From Glycine soja (Eukaryota > Streptophyta > Magnoliopsida > Fabales > Fabaceae): a stretch of 64,000 bases of DNA. Below the pieces are notes generated by a model, which saw only the letters and a program-made list of their open reading frames with translations, was not told the origin of the DNA and did no database searches. Both the position numbers and the translations under genes were made by a program. Every line of letters starts with the position of its first letter. Position 1 is the first letter of the stretch. Below are positions 25,257-36,960 of this stretch, one piece after another. The stretch covers positions 9,426,501 to 9,490,500 of the forward strand of contig NC_041005.1 in assembly GCF_004193775.1 (NCBI RefSeq), written 5' to 3'.

Positions 25257-26450
25257 TCTCAGAGAAAACCAACGTTTTACACTTTACACTCTTACATTAT
25301 TATTTTCCCAGGAATCCTAAATTAATGACAGCTTACGATGTTGCCACTTTCTTGCCAAAAATTAAATATAAAAGAGAGAGAAAATAATTTATCAATTCTA
25401 TTTCGCCAGCAAATAACAATTAATCGGACCTTTCTTTCGTTTAAGTTTCAAATAATCTGATTTTTTTTTCAAGTTTAATTTTCCATCAGATCCACCTATT
25501 TTTTAGATTAAACAATATTTTTAATAATCACTTCATATTTCAGCTGAAAATTGAATTAACAAATATCAATTATCGAATCACTTGCATCCACAATTGATTC
25601 TTTCTGTGGCACAATTAATCCTTTATTTGTTTAGTTCTTTCTTTGTTTTTTAGGACAAACAAATAAAAGAATATTTACGTTATCCCTTTATCTCCTCCTT
25701 CTTCCACACTCGACTTCTTCTATTGTTTTTGTTTCTTCAAATACAAGTGGTTTTTATTAAAGGAATTTTATTTAAAATATAAAAAAAATCCATAATATGG
25801 TGATATTAGTTCTTTCGGTAATTTTTTTTCCTGCAGACAAAGATTAAAAATCTTGCTTAAGAAAAATATATCAATCACTCTTTGTTCCATTAGTTTTGAC
25901 AAGGGATGATGAAAATATCGAAATAATGAAACGGTTGAGGAAGTGTTTAATATACAAAAGAATCTTGATTAAATTATTAACAATAAGACTCTTATATTAT
26001 TATAAATATATTTAATTATTATTTAAATTTCTTAAAGATAATTTGTAAACGATTGTGTTATAAAAAGTTTCATAATCTTACAATTATCTAAGAATATTTT
26101 GTAATCATTCTTTATAATGTTCCTTGTACGAAATACATAAGAGTACATGAAGTGGACTAATACATATAGATACTTTGTGAAAATGTTTCACAACTTAAAA
26201 CAGATTTAAAGAATTGAATTTAATTAGAATGCACTCCATCCTGCCTCTTTTACTTCATCAAGCTCCAAATGCGTGGCTCTACACGTTGTCGTCCCGCGCA
26301 AAATTTGTTTGCACCATTCAAGAGTTTTTCACTGAGAGCTTATCGTTGTTGTACCATTCTTGTGGTCTTTGTATGCAGTAGCAGCTGCCAGATGCGGCAA
26401 ACTAGGAAAAAAAAAAGGGAATTTGGGAGCATCTTAAAAAAAATTGTAAG

Positions 26451-26590
26451 TTATACTCTTTCTTTTTTAACACTTTATTTATAATTCATCAAAATTTATC
26501 TAAAAAATTTGATGGGTCATGTTTATCATTTAATGATTCTTTCTTATTTTTAGAAGATTCTTTTATTTATACAGGACGAAGGGAGTATAT
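26451..26590. mobile_element. Possible small Stowaway-like MITE
   Basis: The right end GGACGAAGGGAGTAT is a good match to the usual GGACGGAGGGAGTA terminus, and ATACTCTTTCTTTTTTAAC at the left could be its degenerate partner. The left end is weak. Confidence 0.35.
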
Positions 26591-27219
26591 TTTTGTATAA
26601 AAGAGTTTATTTTTTATTTTTTAATCAATGTAATAATCTTTAACCTATATTTTTACTTCTTAAGCCTTCTCTTTTGTAATTTGAGAGGAGATGTGATGTC
26701 ATTGGAAAGAAAGCTTCAATCCTTTAGATTAACTATGAGACTAATTTTTAGTTTGAAACTTAATTATACTTAAAGTTCATCATCAACCTTCCTTAAGGAT
26801 GTATTTTGTAGAAGTCAAACTCAGATTCTTTCCTATAAACTCTGTGTTTTCAACTGAGCTACACCCATTATTAGGTCATGTATATGCATATTGAAAACAA
26901 CTTGTTCACTATGTCCAAAATCACATGTGCTAATTCTATATAAGATCTTGAAATGGATAAATTTATTTTTCTTCTCCAAACCCGATATCTCATGATCTAG
27001 TAAGCTCATAAATTTTGTATGCTTCTTTGGTTGAAATAAGAGCATAATCGAAATTGAGAAGGAATGTGAGAAATTGGGTAATTATTGGCAGTAAAAGGAA
27101 GCTAGGTCAATGTTTACATGCCCATGAGACTCAATTTTAGTTTGAAGAGAAGAGAGTGAAAGTTATTAGTGATTTTTTTCTTTAATTTTGTTAAATTTAG
27201 AGACCACATGACATTGAGT

Positions 27220-27325
27220 AGCAATTTCAGGGACTATAGTGATATCATTTTATAATTTCAAAGACAAAAGTAACATCTTGTTATAATTTCAGGAACTAAA
27301 GTAACATTACATTATAATTTCAGAG
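27220..27325. repeat. Short tandem repeat, about 33-bp unit, four copies
   Basis: Units based on TATAATTTCAGRGACTAAAG and TRACATC are repeated with substitutions. Similar motifs occur at the ends of plant transposons; no element could be delimited. Confidence 0.5.
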
Positions 27326-28370
27326 ATTCATATAGCATGTGTCACCGAGTGTTATCCATGTGTGTGTCATATGTCATATAGGTGTGTCACATGACACTTA
27401 ATATCCATGTAAGCACTTCAAAAAACAAATGTCACTTAATGGTTGACCTACATTAAGTGACAAAATTAAAATCAATTTTGAAGATTTTTTTTAATTTCAT
27501 TAAATTTAAAATTTTAAAGTGAAATTGAAGACACTTTTAAAGATTAAATTGATTATTTACTTATAAGTTTATTTTAAAACTTGTTAGCCAATCACTTCAC
27601 AATTTTTCTATTGGCAACTTTACCACACTCGATGCTTTATCATGTTCATGCCTAACCCGTAAGTTCGTATACTTCTTTGTCTTCCTTGAGACATGTCGGT
27701 GTGTATGTCATGTTCATTTTAGTTTGAGAAAGGAATTTGAGCTAATTAGCTTAGGAGTAGGAACCTATCAAATTAACATTATTGGTTCTTTTGCATTTTA
27801 CTTTTGCTTCTTGTTTGCAATACTCTATTTCATAACCCTAGCTCCAACTCAAAGGGCTATTTCATGAATTGCTAAATAAATATAGATTGACGGCCAATTC
27901 TAAGGTGGACCACCTTGATAGGTGGTCTATTATGGACCATGATTCTAACCATTAAATTAATCTTTTTATTGCCAACCATCTCACACCAAATCCCCCACCC
28001 CTTCCTAGCAATCACTATTTATTGGCACCAAAGGTGATTTTCGATGGCGACATTTTTTTTCCATCATTGCACACCCAAAACCCCACCCCCTCTAGCAATT
28101 GGTGTATGAATCGGTCCCTTCCCTCCACAACATATGTTCTATGTGACCTCGCCCCTCTCTGTCAAACCCAAGCATGACAGTCGCAGATTGTTGGCATTTC
28201 CTTCGTGGTTGTCGCACCATTGTTTTGTTGTCAAAGTAATTCTCCACCTTGATATCGCATCGCTCCACCACAAACCCAAGTGTCACACTCTCAGATTGAG
28301 AGTGTTTCTGTTGAAGGCAAATGAGTATGGATTTGAACGATAAACAAGTTTCTTCGGTGAAGGAGGTTTT

Positions 28371-28950
28371 TGTTGGATTTTTTGGACTCCCTTCCTATGT
28401 GGAGTAAAGACCCAAATGAGAATGCTCGTAAATCTCACTTATTTAAGTGGAGAGAGATTAGATTAGAGAGTGAGATACAGTGAGAGAGATTCATTTGAGA
28501 GGGAAAAAATAGTTACAAATCATTGAGAGAGAAAGAATGAGAGAGAAAATCATTGTGATTTTTGCATACTCACTAAAGAGCGTTTTTCATATTGCAATTC
28601 CGAATTCGTTCACCATTGGATCGGGTTAATTTTTTGACAGCAGGTTCTACGCGCGTGATACTTCAAATTGTTTGGTTGGATCGGAAAAAAGATATCTGAA
28701 GAAAGAGATAAGTGTTTTGTATTATCTGTTCTATATTTTGAGGTTTTATCTTCTTGTCTCTCTTGTACCAATTGAGATTTTGTTTTGATTTGACTGTTTG
28801 TAGCACGTTTTAGTACATTTGTTGGAAGTTTTCTTGTATCTTAATTGATTATAGTGAAATTATTTCTTTAATCTGTACGACTTGTAATTTTTACTCTTAC
28901 ATTGAGAGATTTTTCACGTTAAACAAATTGTGTCTGTTTTCTTTAATTTT
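28371..28950 (+). mobile_element. Copia-type LTR-like repeat, copy 1
   Basis: Begins TGTTGGATTTTTTGGACT, a start typical of Copia LTRs, and aligns over about 560 bp with the copy at 36401. Shared blocks include CTCACTTATTTAAGTG, AAAATCATTGTGATTTT, ATTCGTTCACC and TTAAACAAATTGT. No primer-binding site or gag-pol sequence follows, so it is probably a solo LTR or fragment. The 3' end is uncertain. Confidence 0.65.
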
Positions 28951-31900
28951 TATCTTGGTTTGTATATAAGTACTAAAAAATAGAGCATGTGGTGTTAGGC
29001 CATTGCCATTTATCCTCCATCTATGATATTGGGAATTTATTGGACAACTAATTGTGTGTAGAAAAATGTTAGGAACACATGTTATTTAACAAATTCTTTT
29101 GATCATAGATACTTCTTCCTATTTGTCAAAATTTATCGAAAATAAACTTTTGTAATTTCATGTCCTATATATATAATGAATCTCTCTCTTAAATTTCATA
29201 GTTTTTCATAAATTTTAATTAATAGAAGAGTATGTGTTAAAAAAGTGTGTTAGTGTGTGTTGCTAGGACTCTTCTTGTTTGTTTTATTGAGTGAAAATCA
29301 TTGTTGCGGTCTCCTTTTATAGCATTCTCAGCCCCAGCAAGAAAACTATTGTTCTACCTAATTTTTTGGCTAGAATTGCTTTTGGCTCTCATATTCTTCA
29401 ATGCAATCCTTCCCCGGGGAGACTCCAAATAGTATGCTCAAGGAGATAATAGTATGAGCTAAGCAGTGATTTTGTTTTGAGGAAACAAACTCTTGATGAT
29501 TATGATTGCTTTTTAGAGTATTTTGGAAATATTTTTATAATTATAAGAGATGCTGATATGGGAGATCTGTGCTTGACGACATGAAAATAGGAACAATGGG
29601 TATTTGTATGTACATTTTTTTTAACAAGTACAGGCATTATCATGTGTTCTGCGCAACAAGTTATTAGGATAAGAAAACTTCAGATTTTTTAAAGTCTTGG
29701 TTGGATATTGCTTTTTTAGATTAATATTCCTTTTCGAGTATCTGGGAAGCATGGCTTGTTTTTAATCTTGTTTTGGTCATGTCGAATTGTTCAGAATTGA
29801 AATGTCTCTTTTTGATTGTAATGCGCACCTACCAGTTAAAACTTAAAAAGGACACAGAATCAAACTTTCTGAGTTTCAGATCAGAGGAAGACATTTCAAT
29901 ATAATATCGTCTTCCAACGACTATCTTCAACGATTTATTGGTAAAAGTAGAATTATAAAGTTAATAGAGTTTGTAACCTAGTATTATGGTCAATACGTAC
30001 ATGAAGAAATTCCTATAAACGTCAGTCATCGTATGATTTAATTTGCAACATATTATGAACCCCAAAAAAAGGTATGACTAAGTTTTTTTTATCTCTTATA
30101 AATTTGTAATTTTGTTGTTTGATACTTTAATATATAGCTTTTTAAAAAAAGTCTTCCATAAAATATTTTGTCATCAAATTATTCTTTCTAGTTTATTTTT
30201 CATTTTTTATTTAATTCCACCAAATATTATGAGTTTATAATTTGATATTTTGATTTCTTTTAAAAAAAAACATTAAATGAGACATTCGTAATACTATTTA
30301 GGAAGATCAAATGCGTTCTTGTAATATTCATAGGAATCAAACAGAAAATTTATAAAAGAGAGATTAAATGAGAAAGAAAACTACATAGACAACATTTGAA
30401 AAAGAAAAATAACCAGTTCCGCACCATAGTTATGTCATCAAACCCATTCTAATGGATAACATCGTTTGAAAACATGCACAGACCTAATAAATTGATATTA
30501 TAAGAACTGTCCCTAAAGTAAGAGATATGTTATAACTGACACATAAATATCCAAGTACTAGTAGGAATAGCATTAGCTGCAGCCACGTATCCCACCATTC
30601 GTTCCAAGCCACTTTTGTGTCGAATTACCTTATGTCAAAGGAATATCCTAACTTCACATCCAAAAAAACTTATCTCTACTCTTCGCAGATCGCCTCTTAC
30701 GATGAAACATTTCATAAATGCAGCTGACATGGTAGTTCCAGCATCCAGGAGTTTGTGAATTGTATATCATAGAAATATGTTTTCTTCATGTGGATTATGT
30801 AAGGATTAATTATGTATGTACCTATCTCTCCGTCCCTTTTCCTTTGCATTTATGGAGCATAGAACGTAAATGAGCATGAGGCTACACTGGAACGTTAATG
30901 TGCATTCAATGGGATTTGGTTCCTCAACCTAAGAGTGCATCTACCCTTGATTTGAATTAAAGAAGCTTGGCTCACTTTAAATTAGAGATAGATATTGATG
31001 CATCTTTATTTACTTTATACATTTTCTCACCTTAGAGAATGCAAATCCCATGCAAAGCGGATATATAGAATGCACTATGGACATAATCTATTTACTTTGG
31101 ATACTAGGTAATTCAGGTTTCGGGTAGTTTAAAAAGAACACAGCCACGCTATACTAGATAATTTGACTAAATTACGGATTGAATGAAATGTGAATGTTAG
31201 ATAAGCTATAGCTCCGGCCGGGGACTACTTATATATCTAGAAGTTAATAATGATACCACCGACTTCTGGCTGTATGTTATATTTCTTTTTCAAACCTACT
31301 ATTAGCCATCATTGTAGAATTGACAGATCTTCATCCGTTTTCTTTGTAGTCTGTAGATTCATATAGATTAATTTTAGGGAACTCAATTTTGCGTTATGTA
31401 TTTTCTTGAGAAATTTTCTTGCAGAAGCTCTCATTTCGTGAATGTGATTATTAATTTCACTTATTTGTTATTACTCACATATCGTAGATTTTTGGCTTTT
31501 GGAGGGAGCAAAAAGAATGAGATCACATCTTATTTATTTATTTTGAAAAACCCCCCATTAACTAACTGTTCTATAAGACGCATGAAGACTATACCATGAG
31601 ATGAGATTAACAAACTATGTTACACACAACCGAGATTAGTCTTGTTTGAAGACTGGTTACATGTCGAAAGTTATCCCTCTTAAGGGATACCCAGTGATCG
31701 TTATTAATTGAAAATGAAAATAACAACAGCGATCAAATTGAACATTTGTTGCAATGAGAAGAAAACCGTTAAATATTAAGAGCCATCACCATCCAAAACA
31801 ATGGGATGGATGGCTTGTTTTCAAATCCTGAAAGTATGTGCCGAAATTCTGCTCTGGCAACATGGATAGATTTTGGATGATCGAGAATACTATATACACA

Positions 31901-32142
31901 TAAATATATGATGATGATATATTCCAGGTTAGCTTCTACGGTACTCACTTATTCGCATTTGTTCTAACAATGAAATTAAGTACCATATTACTTAGAGCAA
32001 GATTAATCATCACCCCACCGTTTTGAACATACACTTGAGCTATATTTGAAGAACTTAGGCTATTCAGAGGGAAAAGTAGAAAGATGGTGAAAGGTGAAAA
32101 CTTATGTAGTATTTGATCGACGTTCCCAATAATTAAATTAAA
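28951..32142. other. Intergenic, no gene recognised
   Basis: Mixed-composition spacer. The last part before 32143 is the probable 3' UTR and downstream flank of the CFL1/GIR-like gene. ORFs such as 31396-31599 have no recognisable content. Confidence 0.4.
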
Positions 32143-32874
32143 CTAGCAGAAGAGACTGCATCTTCTCTTTAAGAATTTTGAAGGGTTCTGATCTGGTGGG
32201 TGCATGAATTTGCAGTTAGGACATGAAGGAGATGACTTGCATAGCATGACCAACATGTGGCAGCGCATGCAAACTGTTGCAACCATCTCTTTGTAATCAT
32301 CTTCAGATGATGACAACCACGAGGGAGAAAGAATTTTACCATCTGAATCTTTTTTACACAGATCCTCACGTTCACTCAAACCCCCAGGGGAAGAACCAGA
32401 ACTCTTTTTCTCATTCATTTCATAACCATAACCTTCTTCTTTTTTCCTCGGTGATTCACACGTCAAATTTAGCTCAAGGTTTAAACTCATGTGATGAGAA
32501 GAAGGTGGTTCTTCGGAGCTTTTTTTGGGGTTCTCTGTTGTTGTTCTTGTGTTACACAACTGTATCTGCCCTGACTACACAGAAAAAAAAAGGATCAAAG
32601 ATTAATTAACATGAAGATCATGCCATGGTTGTGGCTTTAATTTCCAATACAAAGATACCTGAATAGTGAGGTATTGACGCCATTTATCTGAAGAAAAAGG
32701 GGTCTCAGGGTGAAGCTCTATATCAAAGACGGATTTCCTTTTCTCTATTTGATCCTTGAAGAAACCTTCGGTTAATGGCTCTTCCCACTTTCTTTTCTTT
32801 GATGATGCTTCGAATTCTGCATGAATTTCTGGCTTTGGAGTACTCTCGGCCAGCGCCTTGTGAAACGAGACCAT
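32143..32874 (-). CDS. CFL1/GIR-like regulator: degenerate WW domain, EAR motif, C-terminal Cys cluster
   Basis: Exons 32874-32659 and 32574-32143 join by a GT..AG intron to give 215 residues. The N-terminus has the conserved KKRKWEEPLTEGFFKDQ and RKSVFDIELHPETPF blocks of the CFL1-like family. Next comes a degenerate WW domain (W65, G74, N80) lacking the usual second Trp and aromatic pair. LNLELNL at 103-109 is an LxLxL EAR repression motif. The C-terminus has VCMRCHMLVMLCK and CPNCK, giving C174-x2-C177 and C190-x2-C193 as in GIR1/GIR2-type proteins. Arabidopsis CFL1 acts with a class IV HD-ZIP factor in cuticle development and GIR proteins are TOPLESS-recruiting repressors; a nuclear corepressor role here is inferred. 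A TATA box lies 79-87 bp upstream. No break is visible. Confidence 0.85.
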
Positions 32875-32952
32875 GGCTTCAAATTAAGAGTGGTTTCACC
32901 CTCAAAACCTTTTGCTGTTTCTTTGTGATCGAATCTAATACGAGACTGAGGT

Positions 32953-32961
32953 CTTTATATA
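32953..32961 (-). promoter_or_regulatory. TATA box of the CFL1/GIR-like gene
   Basis: The minus strand reads CTATATAAAGACC here, with the canonical TATATAAAG ending 79 bp before the ATG at 32874. This predicts transcription starting near 32925 and a 5' leader of about 50 nt. Confidence 0.75.
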
Positions 32962-34188
32962 GGATGAGCTTCCCTTGGACTTCTGAGTTATAACCGCAAA
33001 GGAAAATCTAAATTTGAAGATCGAAATAGAAGGACGTTGCTTATGTAAACGTGCTTACTGGCTTCTCAATAAATGCACAGCTTCAGGCTTGTACTTAACG
33101 TCTTGGGCGTGATGTAAAAAAAATGAAAGAAAAAAACTTTTAATCATCCGCTTACTTTTTTTTTTTTTCTTGCAAATGCTAAGAAATGCTTTGAAGGTAT
33201 TAGTTAAGTAATAGTAATTTTTTTAAAAGATAAAAAATTATGTTTTCATCATTTTTTTTATAATTTTTACAATAAATATTTTTTTTAAAATTCTTTAATA
33301 TTAGCATGATCTTTTTTTTTTAATCTCATTTTCACTTTAACATCTTTTCTTTCTCTCTGATTTTCTTACATCACATCAATTAATTGCATCTATTTAATAC
33401 TCTTTTATCTTTTTTATTTTCTTTTTATCCTTCTTCTTCTTGCTTTTTAGGTTGAAAGAGTTTGTTTAAACTTATTTATTAAAATAAATGTTTATTTTAA
33501 TAAAATAAGTAATTTTTTAAGTAAATTTGTCTAAATTAATTTTACTTAAGAAATAAATTTTTACTTATTTTAAGAAACAAATCCTATTTATTTTTTAGAA
33601 AAATACTTACATAAAAAATGATTATTTTAAAATTATTTTTTAAAGTTTAAACAAATTCTAAAAACTATTTTACAGTCCCAAAAGCATTTAATTTGTCGTA
33701 GAAATATTTGTGTACTGATAAACTAAACAAATATACTAAAAGTAAAATATCTTCAATATATTAATGAATGAGATAATATAACAAAACGGTCAAATTTTAT
33801 TAAATATTTGTGTACTGATAAACTAAACTTTAATTCTAGCGGGTGGATATTTCCAATTTCAACAGAATTAAATGATACCTTTAAATCTAGAAGAAATAAA
33901 ATCTTAAATGATCTGTCATTATTTGAATTTGATATATTAATGCAAATGCTATATTATCGCATCCTTTTTATACACCATTTCTTGCACTCCCTTTTCTGGC
34001 AAAGGGAGAAAGAACATCAAATTTTAAGTTAGGAAAAATACTTTGAAAAATTATTGTAGTTTTTTACAAGATGAAACCACATGTTTCTTTTGTCTCTCCT
34101 TCCCAAATTTCCAAAGAGAAAAAGAACAAAACTTAGTCTGCATTGGTCATGAATCAAAATTAGAGTTTAATTTTGAAAAATTGCATAC

Positions 34189-34433
34189 TTACTCCATCCC
34201 AAAATAAGTATAGTTGTACATTTTTTTACACTAACCAAAAAATCTAATAAATAAATAAAAGAAATAAATAATTTCATAAAATTAATCTTATTAAATAGAT
34301 GAAAAAGAATAATATTAATATTATATTCAAAAACTAAAATAACATTTATTAGAGGTATTATGGAAAAAGAACAATTAATATTATATTAAAAAAAGTAAAA
34401 CACAACACATATTTTAAGACAGCAAAAGTAATA
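34189..34433. mobile_element. Stowaway-like MITE
   Basis: Left end TACTCCATCCCAAAATAAGT with inverted right end near ACATATTTTAAGACAGCAAA and AGTAATA fits degenerate CTCCCTCCGTCCCAAAATAAGT termini. About 245 bp, AT-rich interior, no coding capacity. Confidence 0.55.
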
Positions 34434-35197
34434 AACTAATGTGCATGTTGTTACGTCGAAATAAAACTTTAAATTTGATTGAAAAATAACATAAAGGAAA
34501 ATTTTCTATATTAAGGAGATCATAGTAATATGTAATTTTAAGGCATTTACGTAAGTGGCAAAACCACATCATCAACTGAACATTTTTTAGAAACAAATTA
34601 TACGCTTAAAATTTGTTTATTTGTGTTTAATTAAATGAAAAAAATGTTTTAAAAAATATGAGATAAACAAGTATTTTATTTAAAAAAATCAAGAAAAATT
34701 TATCTTTATTTTTAAAATTAAAATAAAAAGCATAGTTTATATAATTACAACGATTCTTAGTATGAATTAAATTAAATTAAATGGGCTACATATCTTGACA
34801 TGACGTAGTACTATATGTAAAGGCAAGCCAAAAGGCGAGAGAGAGGAAGCTTTGACAGTTATGAAAGGCGGTGAGAAGTGGAAGAAGAGAGGTATGGCAT
34901 GGTCATTAATGTTGTGAGTGTGTACAGTTGAAGGGAAAGGTCTTGAATGCAAATGGCTCTTTAATGTAAATAATAACTCCAACTTCCCCAATTGGGTCAC
35001 TCAAAAAACTAAAATCTTTAAAGCTCTCAACACCCTCTTCAGCCATTAAAACGAACCACGCCATAGATGACCTATGCTATTAAACACCCCAGAAGAAAGG
35101 CTTTAAAGCCTCTCAACACCCCTCCCTCCCCCATTAAACCAACCAAGTCCTATGAGTTACCAAAAAATATAAACGCCAATTTAATGTTCCGTTCCCT

Positions 35198-35221
35198 TCT
35201 CTCTCTCTCTCTCTCTCTCTT
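35198..35221. repeat. (CT)n microsatellite
   Basis: Twelve CT units within a pyrimidine-rich stretch resembling a plant 5' leader. Confidence 0.9.
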
Positions 35222-36026
35222 AAATAACTCTTCCAAACAACCGCTCCTCCCTTTCCTTCCTCTCTTGACATCACCTCCATCATCCCCTTCGTTATATGCT
35301 GACTTCTTCGCTAGAACTTGACAATTTTGCTTTAGTATCACTTACTACCCTTGTAACATCAGAACGATATGTCGTTTTATACGTACATACTACAACAACT
35401 TGCATTGGTATAGTTGTAGGAAATGGATGGATCCATGCATTCCTGATAAAAATTATAATAATAAAACCTAGCTTTTTTCGAATCTTATGTCTATCTCTTT
35501 CTTTCTCCTCACATTAATTAAATAGTAGGCCCAGTAAAAGAGTAATTAAACACAATGTTTAAACATAATTAATTCGTTCTATTCATGAAATGATATTCTA
35601 GTCCTTAACTTTGTAATGGCTAGGTGGGTCACCGTCTTATATGTCAGAGTGCAAAAGTATGGCTTCACTTTATGTAATATATCTCTATCCTAGCATGAGA
35701 TCTAGTTTAAATAATTAAATAAGATACGTGAGTATTATAATTTTTTTATTTTTTATTTTTCCAGATAAAAAATATTAATCTTCAGGTATGTTATTCATAC
35801 AAAATAAGTTAGAGCATTCTGATTCTCATTATCATAGACCCTGCATTAAGGTAATCTGGCCATCATATATAAAACTGAAATCAAGTAATTTCAAATAGTT
35901 GATCATTATGTTTCTCTTGGTTGATAAAAAAAATCCTATTTTCTGTTCCAATTGTTTTATAAATGTTTCAATTCAGATTATAAAATTAAATCACTATTTC
36001 AAAAAAGGAAAATGTAAATGTAACAA

Positions 36027-36029
<3 letters not shown>

Positions 36030-36067
<38 letters not shown>
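36030..36067. repeat. (AT)19 microsatellite
   Basis: Uninterrupted alternating AT, likely length-polymorphic. Confidence 0.95.
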
Positions 36068-36070
<3 letters not shown>

Positions 36071-36400
36071 AATTTGTGTGTTTTTAGAGGATTTTGGGTG
36101 ATGTTTGTATACATGGAAAATCGAAGAGCCATACACTTGCCCTGTTAGGTTTCAAGTGGTGTTCATTGCTTAATGTAGCCAATTACAAAATTTATTGAGG
36201 TGTGCCCTAAATGGACTTGATTGCTAATTCAAATACGCTAGAAATATACTCAAGCGCTTATTCGATGAGATTTTTAGACATTGGATCAGCAAAATGAGCA
36301 TTGAGATGATTTGTGAACACTCAAGCTTACAACAGCATAACTCAAATATTCAATTAGTTTGCTGGTTGTGAAAAAGTCAGGTCATACTGCAAGTGAATTA

Positions 36401-36960
36401 TGTTGGATTTTTTGGACTTTCTTCCTACATAGAGTAAAGACTCAAATGAGAAGGTTTATTTTATCTCACTTATTTAAGTGAAGAGGAATCAGATTAGGGT
36501 GAGAGAGACTCATTTGAGAGAGAAAAACAGTTACAAAACATTGAGAGAGAAATAAGAGGGAAAATCATTGTGATTTTCGCATACCCACCAGAGTGTTTTT
36601 CAAATTGTAATTACGGATTCGTTCACCGATGGATCAGACTGAGTTTAGGACAGCATGTTCTACACATGTGATATTTCAAATTGTCAGGTTGGATTGTCAA
36701 AAAGTTATCTGGAGAGGGAGATAAGTGTTTCGTATTCTCTACTCTATATTTTGAGGTTTGATCTTGTCTCTGTTGTAAGCATTGGTGTTCTGTTTTGATT
36801 TGGTTGTTTGTAACATATTTCAGTGCATTTGTTGGAGACTCTCTTGTACCTTTATTGATTATAGTGAAGTTATTTCTTTGATTTGTACGACCCATGGTTT
36901 CATTTTTTCATTGAAGGGTTTTTCATGTTAAACAAATTGTATCTCTTACGTGCTCTTGAT
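36401..36960 (+). mobile_element. Copia-type LTR-like repeat, copy 2
   Basis: Same start (TGTTGGATTTTTTGGACT) and same order of conserved blocks as the copy at 28371, in the same orientation, with roughly one difference every 7-10 bases by eye. Nothing like gag-pol lies on either side. Sequence after about 36960 may still belong to the LTR. Confidence 0.65.

Larger units (their letters stand above)
25257..28370. other. Promoter side of the carrier gene and AT-rich spacer
   Basis: The first few hundred bases should hold the carrier promoter; no clear TATA box is visible. The remainder is AT-rich. Around 27900-28360 the composition is more balanced and includes the palindrome GGTGGACCACC near 27905 and short unrecognised ORFs, which may be a captured or decayed gene piece truncated by the LTR-like repeat that follows. 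Confidence 0.35.
33000..36400. other. AT-rich spacer; balanced patch at 34.8-35.4 kb
   Basis: 33.1-34.75 kb is very AT-rich. From about 34790 to 35440 the composition is balanced and leader-like: CT-rich runs, CCATTAAACC boxes and a (CT)n tract. A frame from 35067 encodes a Ser/Leu/Pro-rich stretch but no recognised protein follows. A similar CT-rich patch occurs at 37900-38330. Confidence 0.4.

Noticed and set aside
35060..35330. microRNA precursor in the balanced patches
   Set aside because: No known plant miRNA sequence and no hairpin of suitable form was recognised by eye.
34790..35440. Protein-coding gene behind the CT-rich leader-like stretch
   Set aside because: The only frame is Ser/Leu/Pro-rich low complexity, with no continuation or splice-supported downstream exon.
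28371..36960. One 8.6-kb LTR retrotransposon spanning both LTR-like copies
   Set aside because: No gag, pol, primer-binding site or polypurine tract was seen between them, and an intact host gene occupies the interval.
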